This document shows, piece by piece, positions 53,197-63,860 of a DNA stretch of 64,000 nt (the first letter of the stretch is position 1; the number at the start of each line of letters is the position of its first letter). The translations under genes were made by a program, and so were the position numbers. The notes beneath the pieces are model-generated. The model had not been told where the DNA came from and searched no databases. It saw nothing but the letters and a program-made list of their open reading frames with translations. Source of the stretch: Agarophyton chilense. Its lineage: Eukaryota > Rhodophyta > Florideophyceae > Gracilariales > Gracilariaceae. The stretch covers positions 744,001 to 808,000 of the forward strand of contig JARGXX010000088.1 of NCBI GenBank assembly GCA_030374765.1. Reading direction: 5' to 3'.

Positions 53197-53990
53197 GGAG
53201 AAACATTGTATTCACAAGGAATAATGATAACGGGGAGAATGCGAATTTAAATGTCGTGGAGAACGCCGTCTGTATAGTGGAAGATGAAGCAAATGATGAT
53301 GACATAGGTTTTTTGCCGCGGTCGATGCTAATTGAGAAGATGAATGTGTTGAAGGGACAAATGGGACGTATGAAGGAAGACAGCTACAGTGTGATGGTGG
53401 GTTTGAAAATGACCCAAACGGAGCTGGATCGGGCGATGGAGGAAATGAAGCAGCAGAATGTGCTGATTGAGAGTTTGAGGGAGGCGTTGAAAGGTAGAAT
53501 CGCTGGGGAAGGGAGGGGGGAGGGAGGTGTGACGCGGCGACGAAAGTATGACATTGGAGTGCAGGAATGCTTTTATGGATTTGCACGTCGTGTGTATGAT
53601 AGGATTCTTCATTATGCAAAACTGGAGGCATCGGAACTTTGCTTAGACACCGAGAATGTGGGTCGAAGCTGGAAGAATAGAAGTGAGGCGGTTGGGGAGA
53701 GTAGGGAGGAAAGTATGTTTGTGGTGGGAGAGAAGGAAATGGTTCCGAGATGTCCAATTGAGGTTGCATATGAGATGAGACCGTATACGCCGTCGACAGA
53801 GGGCGGGAGCCATTTGTTGTTGAAGCACGTGGTAGAGACTGAGTTAATGGGAGAGAAATGGGAGTCGATAAGGGAAGCGGGGAGGAGAGAGGAGTGCGTG
53901 GAAAATGTAAGTGCGGATAGGTGGCTTGAGACAGAGGATGAAGCAGACATTGAGCGATGTGGTTGGGGTGCGGAAGCGAGCAGCGCGTGA
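53187..53990 (+). CDS. Coiled-coil protein of element 1, unrecognised
   Basis: The 267-residue frame has a long heptad-rich coiled coil at about 45-105 (MLIEKMNVLKGQMGRMKED, then QTELDRAMEEMKQQNVLIES). A compact part follows (VQECFYGFARRVYDRILHYA). Coding style then continues in another frame (RAARDKLFSMLGYDLIAKRA, about 53,970-54,040) and on into the next gene after an in-frame TAG at 54,067. The three pieces look like one gene with a frameshift and a stop, or with unseen introns. No family recognised. Confidence 0.5.
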   Translation: MRVRRNIVFTRNNDNGENANLNVVENAVCIVEDEANDDDIGFLPRSMLIEKMNVLKGQMGRMKEDSYSVMVGLKMTQTELDRAMEEMKQQNVLIESLREALKGRIAGEGRGEGGVTRRRKYDIGVQECFYGFARRVYDRILHYAKLEASELCLDTENVGRSWKNRSEAVGESREESMFVVGEKEMVPRCPIEVAYEMRPYTPSTEGGSHLLLKHVVETELMGEKWESIREAGRREECVENVSADRWLETEDEADIERCGWGAEASSA

Positions 53991-54069
53991 TAAGCTGTTT
54001 TCCATGCTTGGATATGATTTAATCGCGAAACGAGCTAAGGTGACTGAAGGGACGGAGCTTTGGGCGTAG

Positions 54070-54762
54070 TTGAAGAAGCAGATTGAGGAGGCGCAGGAGA
54101 AGTTGATGGGGTCGGGGGAGGATGGGAGAGGTAAGCTGTGTGCGTGGAGAACGAGTGCGATTGAAGATATTACTTATTCTGGATCGAAGGTGTCTGAGAA
54201 CTTGGAGGACTTCGGTGAGACAGATATTTATTTTCGAAATCAGGTGTCGTTGAAAGTGTTGGAGGAGTTTATGGGCTACGCGGTAGAGAGTCACAGAAAT
54301 GGAGAAAGGCAGTATGTGGATGGGACGGTGATGCATCTTGCGCGACTTGATGCATGGATTGGATGTGTGGTGACCACGATGGATAGAGACGTTGGGCGGG
54401 GAGGCCAAAGGCAACTTTTGTTCTCGACGCTGTTTGGGAGATTTCTGCCACTGGCTGTTGAGGACATAATGAGGGTTGCCTGGAACATGGTGAAGGATGA
54501 GTATGCTGAGGAGTTTGAGAATGCTGGATTCTGTGGAGGGAATCGTAGAGATGTGAGTGGGAATAAGGAGAGAATCGCGACGGTTGGGCTATGGATACCG
54601 TCGAGAGAGAAAATCTATCTGGCGATAAGGGAGGAGTTTTTCATGGAGAATCTCACGAGAAGACTTGGAGCGGTGTTAGATTGCTATACAGCGTCATGTG
54701 GACCAGAAGAACCACGGTTCAAGCGCTTAGAGTTGGGGAGTAGGCAAGGAGTAGGAGAGTGA
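54070..54762 (+). CDS. Unrecognised protein of element 1 (likely C-terminal part of the coiled-coil protein)
   Basis: The 230-residue frame begins with a helix (LKKQIEEAQEKLMGS) that continues the previous gene's coiled-coil style. A globular part follows (RRLGAVLDCYTASCGPEEP) with aromatic and acidic residues (NLEDFGETDIYFRNQVSLKV). No ATG fits well; the frame opens at TTG after a TAG. It converges on the transposase, with stops about 90 bp apart. Confidence 0.5.
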   Translation: MKKQIEEAQEKLMGSGEDGRGKLCAWRTSAIEDITYSGSKVSENLEDFGETDIYFRNQVSLKVLEEFMGYAVESHRNGERQYVDGTVMHLARLDAWIGCVVTTMDRDVGRGGQRQLLFSTLFGRFLPLAVEDIMRVAWNMVKDEYAEEFENAGFCGGNRRDVSGNKERIATVGLWIPSREKIYLAIREEFFMENLTRRLGAVLDCYTASCGPEEPRFKRLELGSRQGVGE

Positions 54763-54849
54763 TAAGGTACGGGGGGATAAGGGGGTGAGGAGGTGGAGCA
54801 AGATGGGGGTCAGCTATGGAAGAAAAGCAGAGGTGACTATTTTATTGGA

Positions 54850-57800
54850 TCATGTGCCTTGGGAGGTATTATTATAGGTGCCACCCAGTGGTGGTGTTGT
54901 GCCGCCAGTGGTGGTGTTGGAGAAGTAGGGCTTGGCAGTTGGGTCTCGGTAGAATCTGTTGAGGTAAAACCGATGGAAGCGCCAGTGCAATCGAGGGGTG
55001 AAGGGGGGTGCGGGGTAGTTTTGGCGAAGTACATGAACGGGGCCGAGAATGGAAGAGAATGGTACGAGGCCGAACCAGGGGGAGACGTTGTCGGAGTTGT
55101 AAGTGTTTGAGATAGGAAGGGGGTGGGCGGTGTGGTTTTGTTCGTCGTCTGTTGCCCATCGGAGGCAGATGCAATTGAGAGAGACATCGACTTGATCCTG
55201 GGGTGGAACGAGTTCGAGGAACAGAACGAAGGCGAACTCGTTATGAGTGGAAGGGGAAGAAGGGGTGGTGAAGCGAAGAAGAGAGTTGAGCTTGCAGACC
55301 CAGGCGGTGGGAGTGGGGTTGGAGAAGCTGGATCCGGCAACGAGGATGTGGGAGAACTTTGGGGTTTTAGAGGGACCGAAGGAGGGAGCAGCGAAGATAC
55401 GTTGAATGAGTGGGAGAGGGGGATCTTTGACGGCGAGCTCGTTTCGATCGGCGATGTAGTCGTCTAGAGTTGGGGTGAAGCCGCCGACGACGTATGGGGA
55501 ATTGACGAATGTGAGACGGGTTTGGCGGAGAGTGGGGGAGTCCTGGTTGAGAGCTAGTGTTTCGAGTGTGAGTGTGACGAAGGAGGGGAGTGCGAGGGTT
55601 CCAATCTGTGAGATGAGGGCGATAGTGTCTGGGGAGAAGAGGTCCTGAAGGGAAGAGATTGTTGAGTGGGGGTTTGCTCGAAGGAATTTGTGAGCGGTGA
55701 TGAGATCGGAAAAGGAGGTGTGCTTGCCATCACGGACGAAACCTGGTTTGCGGGCTTGGAAGGGAGGAGGAGGGGCATGGGAGGATGAGGTGACGGAAAG
55801 ATCAGCGGAGATAGAAATCCAATTGTTGACGGCATCGGAGCATTCGATGGCACGGATGGTTTCGTTGTGCGCGGTGGGTCTGCGCTTGGAGGTTCGGGAG
55901 TAATGTGCTTTGAAGAGGGTATGGGCTTGTTCGAAGATGCCTGCATCGTTGAAGTGGAGACCCCCAAAGCGTCGAATGTCGTCTACGATGTGATCGAGGA
56001 GGTGGAATTTGAGGGTGCCAAGGTTGGAGGTATGGTATGGACCGAGAACATCGACAGCTCTGTGCTTGAAGGAATGGATTTGGGAGGCGAGTTTGGCAAG
56101 ACGAGAAGTGGTACATTCGGGGACGGAGTTGTAGCACATGGAGGTGAGGAGGAGTTCTGTGTACTTGGAGAAGACGGTTGTGATGGGAGCGGAATTGGCT
56201 TCGTCACAGCAGCGGTCGAAGAAGGCGCCGATGAAGGGGAAGACCATGTCGAGGGCGCGGTAGTCTTTTGCTTCTAGCATGCCGCGGACGCCGTCAGTTG
56301 TGAAGAAGCCGTTGAGGGACTGCCCGCTTTCGGAAGTAGAGAAGTCGATGTGGAGGCCGGTAGCTGGGGAATGATTTTCGATGGCGGTGAAGATGAAGTT
56401 GGAGTGCTTGAGGATGGAGGTGCGGACGGAGTGGAAGGAACGGCAGGAGTTTGTGGAGCTGATGGTGGTGAAGAAGTGTTCTGATCTGAGACGTTCGATG
56501 GCGGAGAGCTTGATGAGTTTGGAAACGCCGAGGTGGAAGTTGTGGAGGGGTTCGAAGGGGAAGATGTTGTATGGGGTGAGGAGGGGGGTGATGTTGAAAA
56601 GGGGGTAAGACTCGAAGAGGGAGGGGTATTTTGCGAGGGAGAGGGAGTGGAGTGCTTGGAGAGCTTGTTCCTTGAAGTTGCGCGAGACTCATGGCTTGCG
56701 GGCGAGGAGAGCTACTTCGGAGTCTTTGAGGAGGGAGAAGTGTTTGTTGCGGGCTGCAAGGGTGAGGGGAAGAGATCGAGGGGGATGGGCGTGTGAGTGT
56801 TGGTGGAGTTGTGAGCGAGGGACAGAGCATCTGTGGCAGGGGTGCTGGGGGTGGGTGCCGTGGGAGATGGCGAGAATATCCTTTGCCTCGAAAATGTCTG
56901 CGCAGTAGCTTGCGATGATGGGGTGGCATTGACGAAAAACGCCGTCTGCGTCGCGGAAGGGAAAACCGGAGAGGGCGGAAGAGAAGAGAGGTTGAAGGAG
57001 AGAGGAGATGGTCTGCTGTATGAGTTCCATTTTTGTTTGGCGGGGGATGGAGGAGGAATGAGTGATGATATCTGCATCTAGAGAAGGAGTGATTGGGGTG
57101 AAGGAGGTGGGAAGATAGCCGAGGAGTGTGAGATTGTCGGAGATGCATTTGCGGCGAAAGGAGTCGGAGAAGTTGAGAAGGGTGATGTGGAGGGGGTTGG
57201 AGGTGATGGAAGAAGATTTGAGAGAGGTAGAGGACTTGTCGGAGTAGATTTGGACGAGGCCGATGAAGGAGTCGATACCGGTGGAGTGAGGGGGATGCCA
57301 GACGATGTTATCTTTTGTGGACTGCATGATGGCGGTCTTGAGTGCGGGGACGACTTTTGAGCCGAGGGTGGCTGCCATGGGGTGTGCGAAGGCGGGGGAG
57401 CCGGAGGCGGATGTTTGGGAGGTGGGGTGGAAAAAGGTGTTCTTGAAGTGTGCGAGGGCGAGCTGTTGTTTGAGGACATGGATTGCATCTTTCTGTAAGA
57501 GGGTTGCGGAGAAGCGTTTGTGGGGATCGAAGATGGTGTAGGGGGCGAAATCAATGGACCTGATTCTCTGGTGGAAGAGGTCTGCCTGGAGCTCGAGGCA
57601 TTGCTTTGCGGAGGAGACTGAGTTCTGGAATGTTGATTCGGAGAAGTGGGGATCATTAAGGAGAGTGATGAGTTCGTCAGCCTTTCGTTGTCCAAGCTTG
57701 AAGGCGATGGAAGAGATGTAGAGGACCATTTTCTCCAGGTGGGGGTTGTCGAGGGGGGAGTGGAAGGAGGGAGGGGGGAGAGAGCGAGAGAGGAGGGGGA

Positions 57801-58112
57801 ACCGAGAGGGGCAGTGACGACGTGGATGGCGTCCTGGGTGTGGAGGGAGAGAGAGAGCTGGTCTTGGAGGTAGGAGTCATGGTGTGCGAGAGGGACGTTG
57901 TCGGAAGGGCGATGTGAGGGAGGAGGATGAGGGGGGAGTTGTGAGGTGGACTTGTGGCGCTTTGTGCAGGGGGGGAAGTTGGGTTCATTTCCGCCAGGGG
58001 AGAGGAAGCGCTTGTTGGCGGAGAGGCGATGAGGGCACCTTCTCTGGTGCCGCTGGAGGGCGGGGATTTCTCGGGCGAAGAAGGAGCAACCGTTGAAGCA
58101 GCAGGAAGGCAT
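54850..58112 (-). CDS. Plavaka/CACTA-like transposase of element 1
   Basis: It starts at about 58,112 with a C2H2-type finger (MPSCCFNGCSFFAREIPALQ, then RHQRRCPH). The core at 57,729-56,692 has ISSIAFKLGQRKADELITLL, FIGLVQIYSDKSS (a likely catalytic Asp in YSDKS), NLTLLGYLPTSF, GVFRQCHPIIASYCAD and HPCHRCSVPRS. The frame continues past an in-frame TGA at 56,689-56,691 with YPSLFESYPLFNITPL and LHNFHLGVSKLIK. It then has FKHRAVDVLG, KFHLLDHIVDDIRRFGG and FEQAHTLFKAHYSRTSKR. The C-terminus ends near HWRFHRFYLNRFYRD. This is the domain order of Plavaka-type transposases known from fungi. Besides the TGA, the frame changes between finger and core near 57,730, so the copy is damaged unless introns explain it. 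Confidence 0.85.
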
Positions 58113-58229
58113 GGTGGGTGGAGGAGAGGTGGTGGGAAAGAAGTTGGTAGGGGGCGTAGACGGAGAGAGAGTATGGCGCACACAGGGCACGTGACAGGGG
58201 AGGGCGGTGGAGAACAATATAGAATGCAA

Positions 58230-58604
58230 GGCACGTGAGGTCTGCCAGGTCGGGCTGCGATTCTATTGCGATTGATATGGATGGTACTAAATGTTCAATT
58301 TCTATTTTGAGGTCCATTTTGGGACCGGTTGTTTGTACTAATCTGCCAATCTAGAGCGCACAAAGATTGAATCTGCTCCTGCACCACTTCTCTACTTTTA
58401 CCTTTAAACTGTGGCGACAGAAAGATTCACGCTAGTTTTACCTCCATCAAAACTAGAAAAACTGCAGATATGTGCTAGTTTTCCTTCTCATACAAACTAG
58501 CACTAATGAACGAATGAAAATATTTTCGGAAATTAACACCTCCAAATTTGGATAAATTCACGGGTTTTTCGGTCATTTCAATTCGTCCTTTTTTGACCAC
58601 TGAA
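58230..58604. other. Right subterminal region of element 1
   Basis: Non-coding, with repeated CTAGTTTT and AAAACTAG strings (about 58,431, 58,450, 58,475 and 58,490). They mirror the CTAG-rich left end and fit CACTA-type subterminal motifs. Confidence 0.65.
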
Positions 58605-58627
58605 CTAGCATTCCGAGAACACTGACG
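58605..58627 (-). repeat. Right terminal inverted repeat of element 1
   Basis: Begins CTAGCATTCCGAGAAC and ends CTGACG. One mismatch to the left repeat. Followed by the TG of the target duplication. Confidence 0.95.
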
Positions 58628-59915
58628 TGGGCGATGACAATGACCAAAGGTCGTGGCTGTCCTGGCAGGTGCTCTTCGTCGAGCTCGGCGTGATGTCCCT
58701 TATGGCCATTCTGGATACCGCGAAATACGGAATCCGGGGTAGTGTCCGTTCGGAGGATTGGAGGGTGTGGTATGATGTGAACATACCCGGTCCTCGAGGT
58801 CCCCTAATCCCTCTTCGGGACATCATGATCCGTTTCCTAAGGAACCTGGGCATACAAAACATCGTCCGTGGGACTCAGTACGACGTCGAGGAGACCGAGA
58901 CCCTTTTCGATCATGGCGTACAGGTGGAGTGGGCCAATTCTTCCGGGTCCCTTTGGTATGACTGGGATACCGACTCATTCACGCCGATTCCGCTGCATCC
59001 GCAGGGTCGAGACGACCCTCGTGCCTATCCTGCCAAGCCTTTGAGGAATCAACCATCGGACATTCCGAGGGGTCATGTGCCCGACTATTATCTAAAGGCC
59101 ATTGTTTTCGATCCTCTGTGCTTCGAGCCTGATGTGGAAGCCGCGCCGTTAGTCCCTGCTGGCATGTTACACGGAGAATCCTTTGGTGAAGATCCCTTCG
59201 TCTTACCCGTGGAGGGCGTTCATCCTCCGGTTGAGTCCGCCGTTTTATTGCCCACCGGTTCTCCTCCTTCAGCTCTTCCAGGCGCTGCTCCTCAGGATGA
59301 GCTCTCGTATGAACCACACGTCGCCGAAGTGACTATTCCTCCTGGCGAGATTACCGTCGAAACCGAAAGTCCTGTAGACGAGGCACTTGCTCAGACGTCA
59401 ACCGGGGACGTCGACATTGCTCCGTCAACTCCGTTGGTCCACTTTCCTGTTTCGGTCACGGCTGTCGCCGCGGATCTCCGTCATGTCTGCCCTACAGTTG
59501 GTATCACGGCCTCGATGTACATTGCGACAGTCCTGAGGGAAGCATGCTCCAGGGGCGTCGCTCGGCTCGCTACACCGCGGTTTTTCAACAGGGTCAGATC
59601 TTGAAGACCGCCATGGTTAATATCCTGGAGCAGAATGCGCAGGGGATGTCCCAGAGGGTTACTGCCGACTTGGATGCCCGATATGGTCTCAATTTGAGTG
59701 ACCAGGAGGTTTCCCATGGTCACAATAGCTCCTCAGAAGAATCTCCTCCAAAGAAGCGTGCTCGGCTCGCTGGGGCCGGTCAGGTGGTCCAGTTGGCACC
59801 TCGGGTGACCCTAATCCCGGTTTCGCTCCTGCAGGTTCCAATGAGGACGACAGAGTTTCTCCTGTGCCGCCCCAGTGAGTCCTGTTGGTGTTTGCAGCGC
59901 TTCCACAAACCTTGA
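58628..59915 (+). other. Convergent gene of Ty3 copy B, unknown function
   Basis: It is homologous to 39,650-40,900 in copy A: shared marks are SWLSWQ, YGIRG, EDWRVWYD, NIPGPR, RNLGIQ and ESFGEDPFVLPVEG. A C-terminal PPKKRARL nuclear-signal-like string is clear here. A polyadenylation-like CAAATAAAT follows near 59,952. It is broken, with about one or two breaks. Confidence 0.6.
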
Positions 59916-61639
59916 GGTCATACCGAGGGCTGTGAGACCTCTGTTAGTTATCAAATAAATTAATTCTTGTGCTTTCCCATGGTCGTTCTCTTATCTCAAA
60001 TGTGCGTGCCCCGGGACGGCGTCCCATCTTGGGAGCGTCCCGGGTCTTCCTCAGGTGTCTTCAAAGGACTGACTTTGTTCCCTAGTGCGGGAGCTACGAC
60101 GAACCGTCGTGCTCCGGCGAACCGTCGTGTCGGGAGGCGGTTTGGGAGGTGTTTTGGGATTCTTCGGACCAATGGTGGCCCCCTCCTGAAGGCCGCGCTC
60201 CGAATGGCTTATTCTGCGCCAATAGCGGGCGATAAAACTAGCAGGCATGGTTTAAGCTTGCCAAGTATCTATCTCAGGTCTGCAGCCGAACCAACGGACG
60301 TGATAGCGCATAGATCCATCTTCTCCTATACCGGCGGAGATGATGCGCTCAATCACATATTCCGGTTGGTGTTCGTCCTCCGGAAGAAGAGTGTGGTCCA
60401 GAGAGGCGAATACATCAGAGTTGGCCGGGAGCCATGGGTCATAGTAGTTGGCGTTGACCATCGTGTCCGTGGGGCTAGTCGAGTCCTCCGGAACTGCCTT
60501 AGGGGGAGTGGAGACTTGAGTGTCGACCTGAGGTTGTGGTGCTTCCGTTGGGCCAGGGGGCTGGGACGTTCGTAGTCCGGAGGAGCTGGGAGCTCGTGTC
60601 ACGCGGTTACTAGACACAGTGTCCTGTAGGCGGTCAATGAGTAAAGTTATGGTGTGATCATTGGCCTTAAGGACTTTGTTTGGTCTCAAAGAGCGGGATA
60701 AGACCTTCTGGGTAGTGTCCTCGAGTTCCTCACTGTCTTTCGGTGGCCGGTCCAGATAAACCAGATCTCCTTTCCCAAATGTCGGTGTGTTCCAAACAGC
60801 TTTGTCGAAATTGCACTTGTAGCGCCGTTGGATTTTGGTTAGTACAGTTCTGGCCTATTGGAGAATGCAGTCAATACGTCGGCGCGAGTAGCGCTTCGCC
60901 TGGGTCGGATTCATTCCTTCGCTTATGTCCTGGGGTACGTCTGTGTTTTCGGAAAGCTAGTATTGGGTGCTAGATTTCTAGTTTGGGTGTGCTAGAATGT
61001 CTATGGTTAGCATGCAAAAATTCGCAGAATTTTGATGCCAGAATATCTAGCGCAAAAATACTAGCTCAATTGAATTTTGGGGAAAATGTAGAAAACTAGC
61101 AAACTTCCGTACTAACACCGGCACACTAGGAAAAATGGAAGAGAACTTGGCAGATATCTTTCGGTACTCATAAATCCTAGACCATGAACTCTACCGACAA
61201 TGAAAGGAATACTGAACGCTATCTAGCGCATGATCATTCATTTCGCGCAGGTATCGTAGTTAATATGAACCGTTCAAATGCCTTGCACATTCAATTTAAT
61301 GTCCTCTAATGACCCTTATGGCCAGTGCTTAATACTGCAATCCTGCAATTGAGACCCGAAACGGGTCCCAATTCACATGCGGTGACCCGCTTTGCATCTC
61401 GCCCTTCGATCGTTGCGCTTCACTTCGCGTCGCGCGAAGCGCGGCGCGAAGAACCCTCCATTATACGAGAACCAGGCAAGTGGTACACCAGTTCACCCTT
61501 CATGAATCACAAATTCCTATATAACTAAATAGACATCACAAAATCACACAAGTTAGAGCGCAATTCCTCGCTTTATGCAAGCACATTCTATATAAACAAA
61601 CTTACCTCTGCAAAAAATGTGCTCCTTGTCTTGCCTCCA

Positions 61640-62500
61640 CTTTTTGAATTCACATCAATAAATAGACGAAAGTCAGATCACCGTCACAAAACAAACCCAA
61701 ACCACATCAGCACGATATTCACTTCTATAGCGACCACTTATCCCTCCTCTCGTCCAATCTTGCCTCCCTGTTCTGTTCTCTTGCAGCAGCAAACAACGGC
61801 AAGTCAGATCTTCTTCCCTAACGCGTACAAGATACGATTGCAGGTTGCACTTACCTGTGATGCCACCATTTCCCGATGAATCACTGTCGTAACAAGAGAG
61901 AAATAGAAGTCAGACTTTCACCAAAAATCGAAATCAAATTACTTCAATGACGCACTCACCTCCATTGAAACCTGCTCGGCCCAGTCCTTCTAGGAGGTCC
62001 CCCTCCTTACCCAATCGCTCCTTTCTGTCGCTTTTCAGCAGCAAAAAATAACATGTCTGAACTCTTTCCAAAATCAATACCAGACCCCAGTAGCACTCGT
62101 AATTAATCGCACTTCCATCATTCCCCTTTCATACAACGTCGCCGGCACTGTGGTAACAATAGATAAGTACAAGTCAGATCTCCGTCAATGAAAGAAAGAA
62201 ATTTCTTCAGGGACACAATCACCGTCTAAGCAACTTGCTTGATTCACTTCCTTCAGGGAGGTTCCCCTCCCCACTCAATCTTTCCTCTCCGTCGCTTCGC
62301 AGCAGCAAAGCAGAACATGTCAAATATCCTTTCTAAATCTCTACGAGAAATTAATAGCACTCGCACCCACCTTTAACTAAACGAATCCTGCCCCCCCATT
62401 CCAATTTTCTGTCGCTTCGCAGCCACAGTCGAAAATATGTCTGGTCTCCGTCCCGATTGCAGAGCAGAAAACGTAGCAAACTCACCTGTTCATCACCATG
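61640..62500. repeat. Degenerate tandem repeats upstream of the element 2 transposase
   Basis: Two strings recur about every 110-270 bp. CGTCGCTTCGCAGCAGCAAA-like copies lie near 61,786, 62,024, 62,292 and 62,408. AAGTCAGATCTCCGTCA-like copies lie near 61,670, 61,801, 61,908 and 62,171. Their function is unknown; leader or promoter repeats are a guess. Confidence 0.6.
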
Positions 62501-63200
62501 AGAGCCGCTGAAATAGGTTTCCCATGTTAGCAACCAGAAGGAGACGAAAAACACCATATCAACGTAGTGCTCCGCGTACATCCAAATCGCAACCCTAACC
62601 CCCGCCCACCCTCTACCCCACGCCACATAACCCATCGCTCCCCTCGCTCTTTGCCCGCTCGCCCATGACCAGAAACAGTTTCAAGGCCCCAGATCAACAT
62701 AGACGATGTACATCCCGATCGAAAGCTGGGGTACCCGTCACCTCCCACACCACACCCCATCACTTAACGCCCCGGTCGTGCTCCGCCCGCTCGCGCACAA
62801 TTAGAAACAGAGTTAGCACTTGTGAAACACACGAGGAAACGTACACAATACCGCTTCTCACGCACCTAGAAAACGCGGGAGGTCAACCGGGTCCAGACGA
62901 CATCATAACACAAAATTACAAGATCCCACAACCGCTCATCCGTCCACTACTTATAATCAACGGAAGTACACGCCGCCGCTCGAAAAATATACAACTTTGA
63001 ATAGTTTCATTCCAGCCCACTTCCCAAGCCACGTACGTGCCGTGTCGGTCTTGTTGCACGACTTGTGGGCATCTCTGGCGCATCACTTGGCATTGGTGAG
63101 TACGCGTGATAAGTTTAAACTCTCCCCACCTTCCTCGTCCTGCATCTTCCTCACCTCCCCTATTTACTTTCCGAGATCGCGGGCAGGCACCCTCCACACC

Positions 63201-63860
63201 ATGCAACCTTGTCGCTTCCCAAGGTGCGCCTTCCAGACAAAAAATCACACCTTCCTTGTCCAACACCAGCGCCGTTGTCGCTACCGCACCACCTGCAAAC
63301 CCTTCCTTGCCTCCACCCCGAAAAATGGCACTCAATTACCACCAGGTACGAAGCGCCCACGCGTCCAGAACGCAGACCCCGGCTCCGTCGGCATCTTAAA
63401 CCGCCTTTCCAACAACTTTTTGCTGGTAGAAGAAGAAAACTACCATTTGAACCAGCTCGCTCTCGTCATTCGCTCTGCAGACGGCGCCCACATTCTCCAC
63501 GCTTCTCTTCGCTCCCCTTCTCCCAGCCCTCGCCCACCCTTGAAGCTCCATCCCATCGTCTCTTACATCTCATTCATTGCGACCAGGCTCGGCAAACGCA
63601 AAGCCGATGAACTCATTACCCTCCTCAAGGACCCCGACTACTCCAAAACACTCACCCAATAAGTAACCTTCGTTTCCCACTGCCTTCAACTTCACTCCAA
63701 ACTATTCAAAGAAACTGTCGGCTCCATCGGCTTCAAATCCACAACCGTTCGTCACAATCCCTCAAACATCACTGCAACGCTCTACCTCAAAAACCCCGTC
63801 GATGTCCTTCTCCAGCAACTTCGCTACGCCACTCGCGCTAACACCTTCCTCCACCCCGTC
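63201..63860 (+). pseudogene. Transposase N-terminal part of element 2
   Basis: It starts MQPCRFPRCAFQTKNHTFLV, then QHQRRCRYR, the same C2H2-type finger as in element 1. SYISFIATRLGKRKADELIT matches the core of element 1. The frame meets a TAA at 63,660-63,662, then continues in phase with homology (FVSHCLQLHSKLF, further DVLLQQLRYATRANTFLHPV). Likeness to element 1 stops abruptly at about 63,860. Confidence 0.8.

Larger units (their letters stand above)
42870..58627. mobile_element. 15.76-kb cargo-bearing DNA transposon (Plavaka/CACTA-like), element 1
   Basis: The ends are 23-bp inverted repeats: the left begins CGTCTGTGTTCTCGG and the right is its complement with one mismatch. The flanks read ...CAAGTCATG | element | TGGGCGATGAC..., while the uninterrupted site in Ty3 copy A (about 39,640) reads CAAGTCATGGGCGATGAC. 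That gives a 2-bp TG target duplication. Subterminal CTAGTTTT/AAAACTAG strings recur near both ends, as in CACTA-type elements. The right arm encodes a Plavaka-like transposase (-). Cargo: a membrane protein (+), a ParB-like plus oxygenase protein (-), then rightward an unknown, a DNA methyltransferase, a SET protein and coiled-coil proteins. No capsid, DNA polymerase or retroelement gene is seen. Several genes carry disruptions, so this copy is probably inactive. Confidence 0.9.
42808..60937 (-). mobile_element. Ty3/gypsy chromodomain retrotransposon, partial copy B, split by a DNA transposon
   Basis: Copy B starts inside the convergent gene (42,808-42,869), is interrupted by the 15.76-kb DNA transposon, and resumes at 58,628. 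The rest of the convergent gene runs to about 59,915 (+). A chromodomain and integrase end follow on the minus strand (about 60,200-60,900), and the copy is cut at 60,937 by a second DNA transposon. It abuts copy A directly, as after a deletion or unequal exchange between tandem copies. Broken, several breaks, old. Confidence 0.75.

Noticed and set aside
56294-57148. Pro/His/Arg-rich minus-strand protein
   Set aside because: It is the shadow of the transposase in a C/T-rich stretch. The true frame carries the transposase motifs.
42870-58627. Polinton/Maverick or integrated giant-virus segment
   Set aside because: Methyltransferase and SET genes recall viral gene sets, but I see no capsid, packaging ATPase, polymerase B or retroviral-type integrase. 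The TIRs are short, the target duplication is 2 bp and a Plavaka-like transposase is present.
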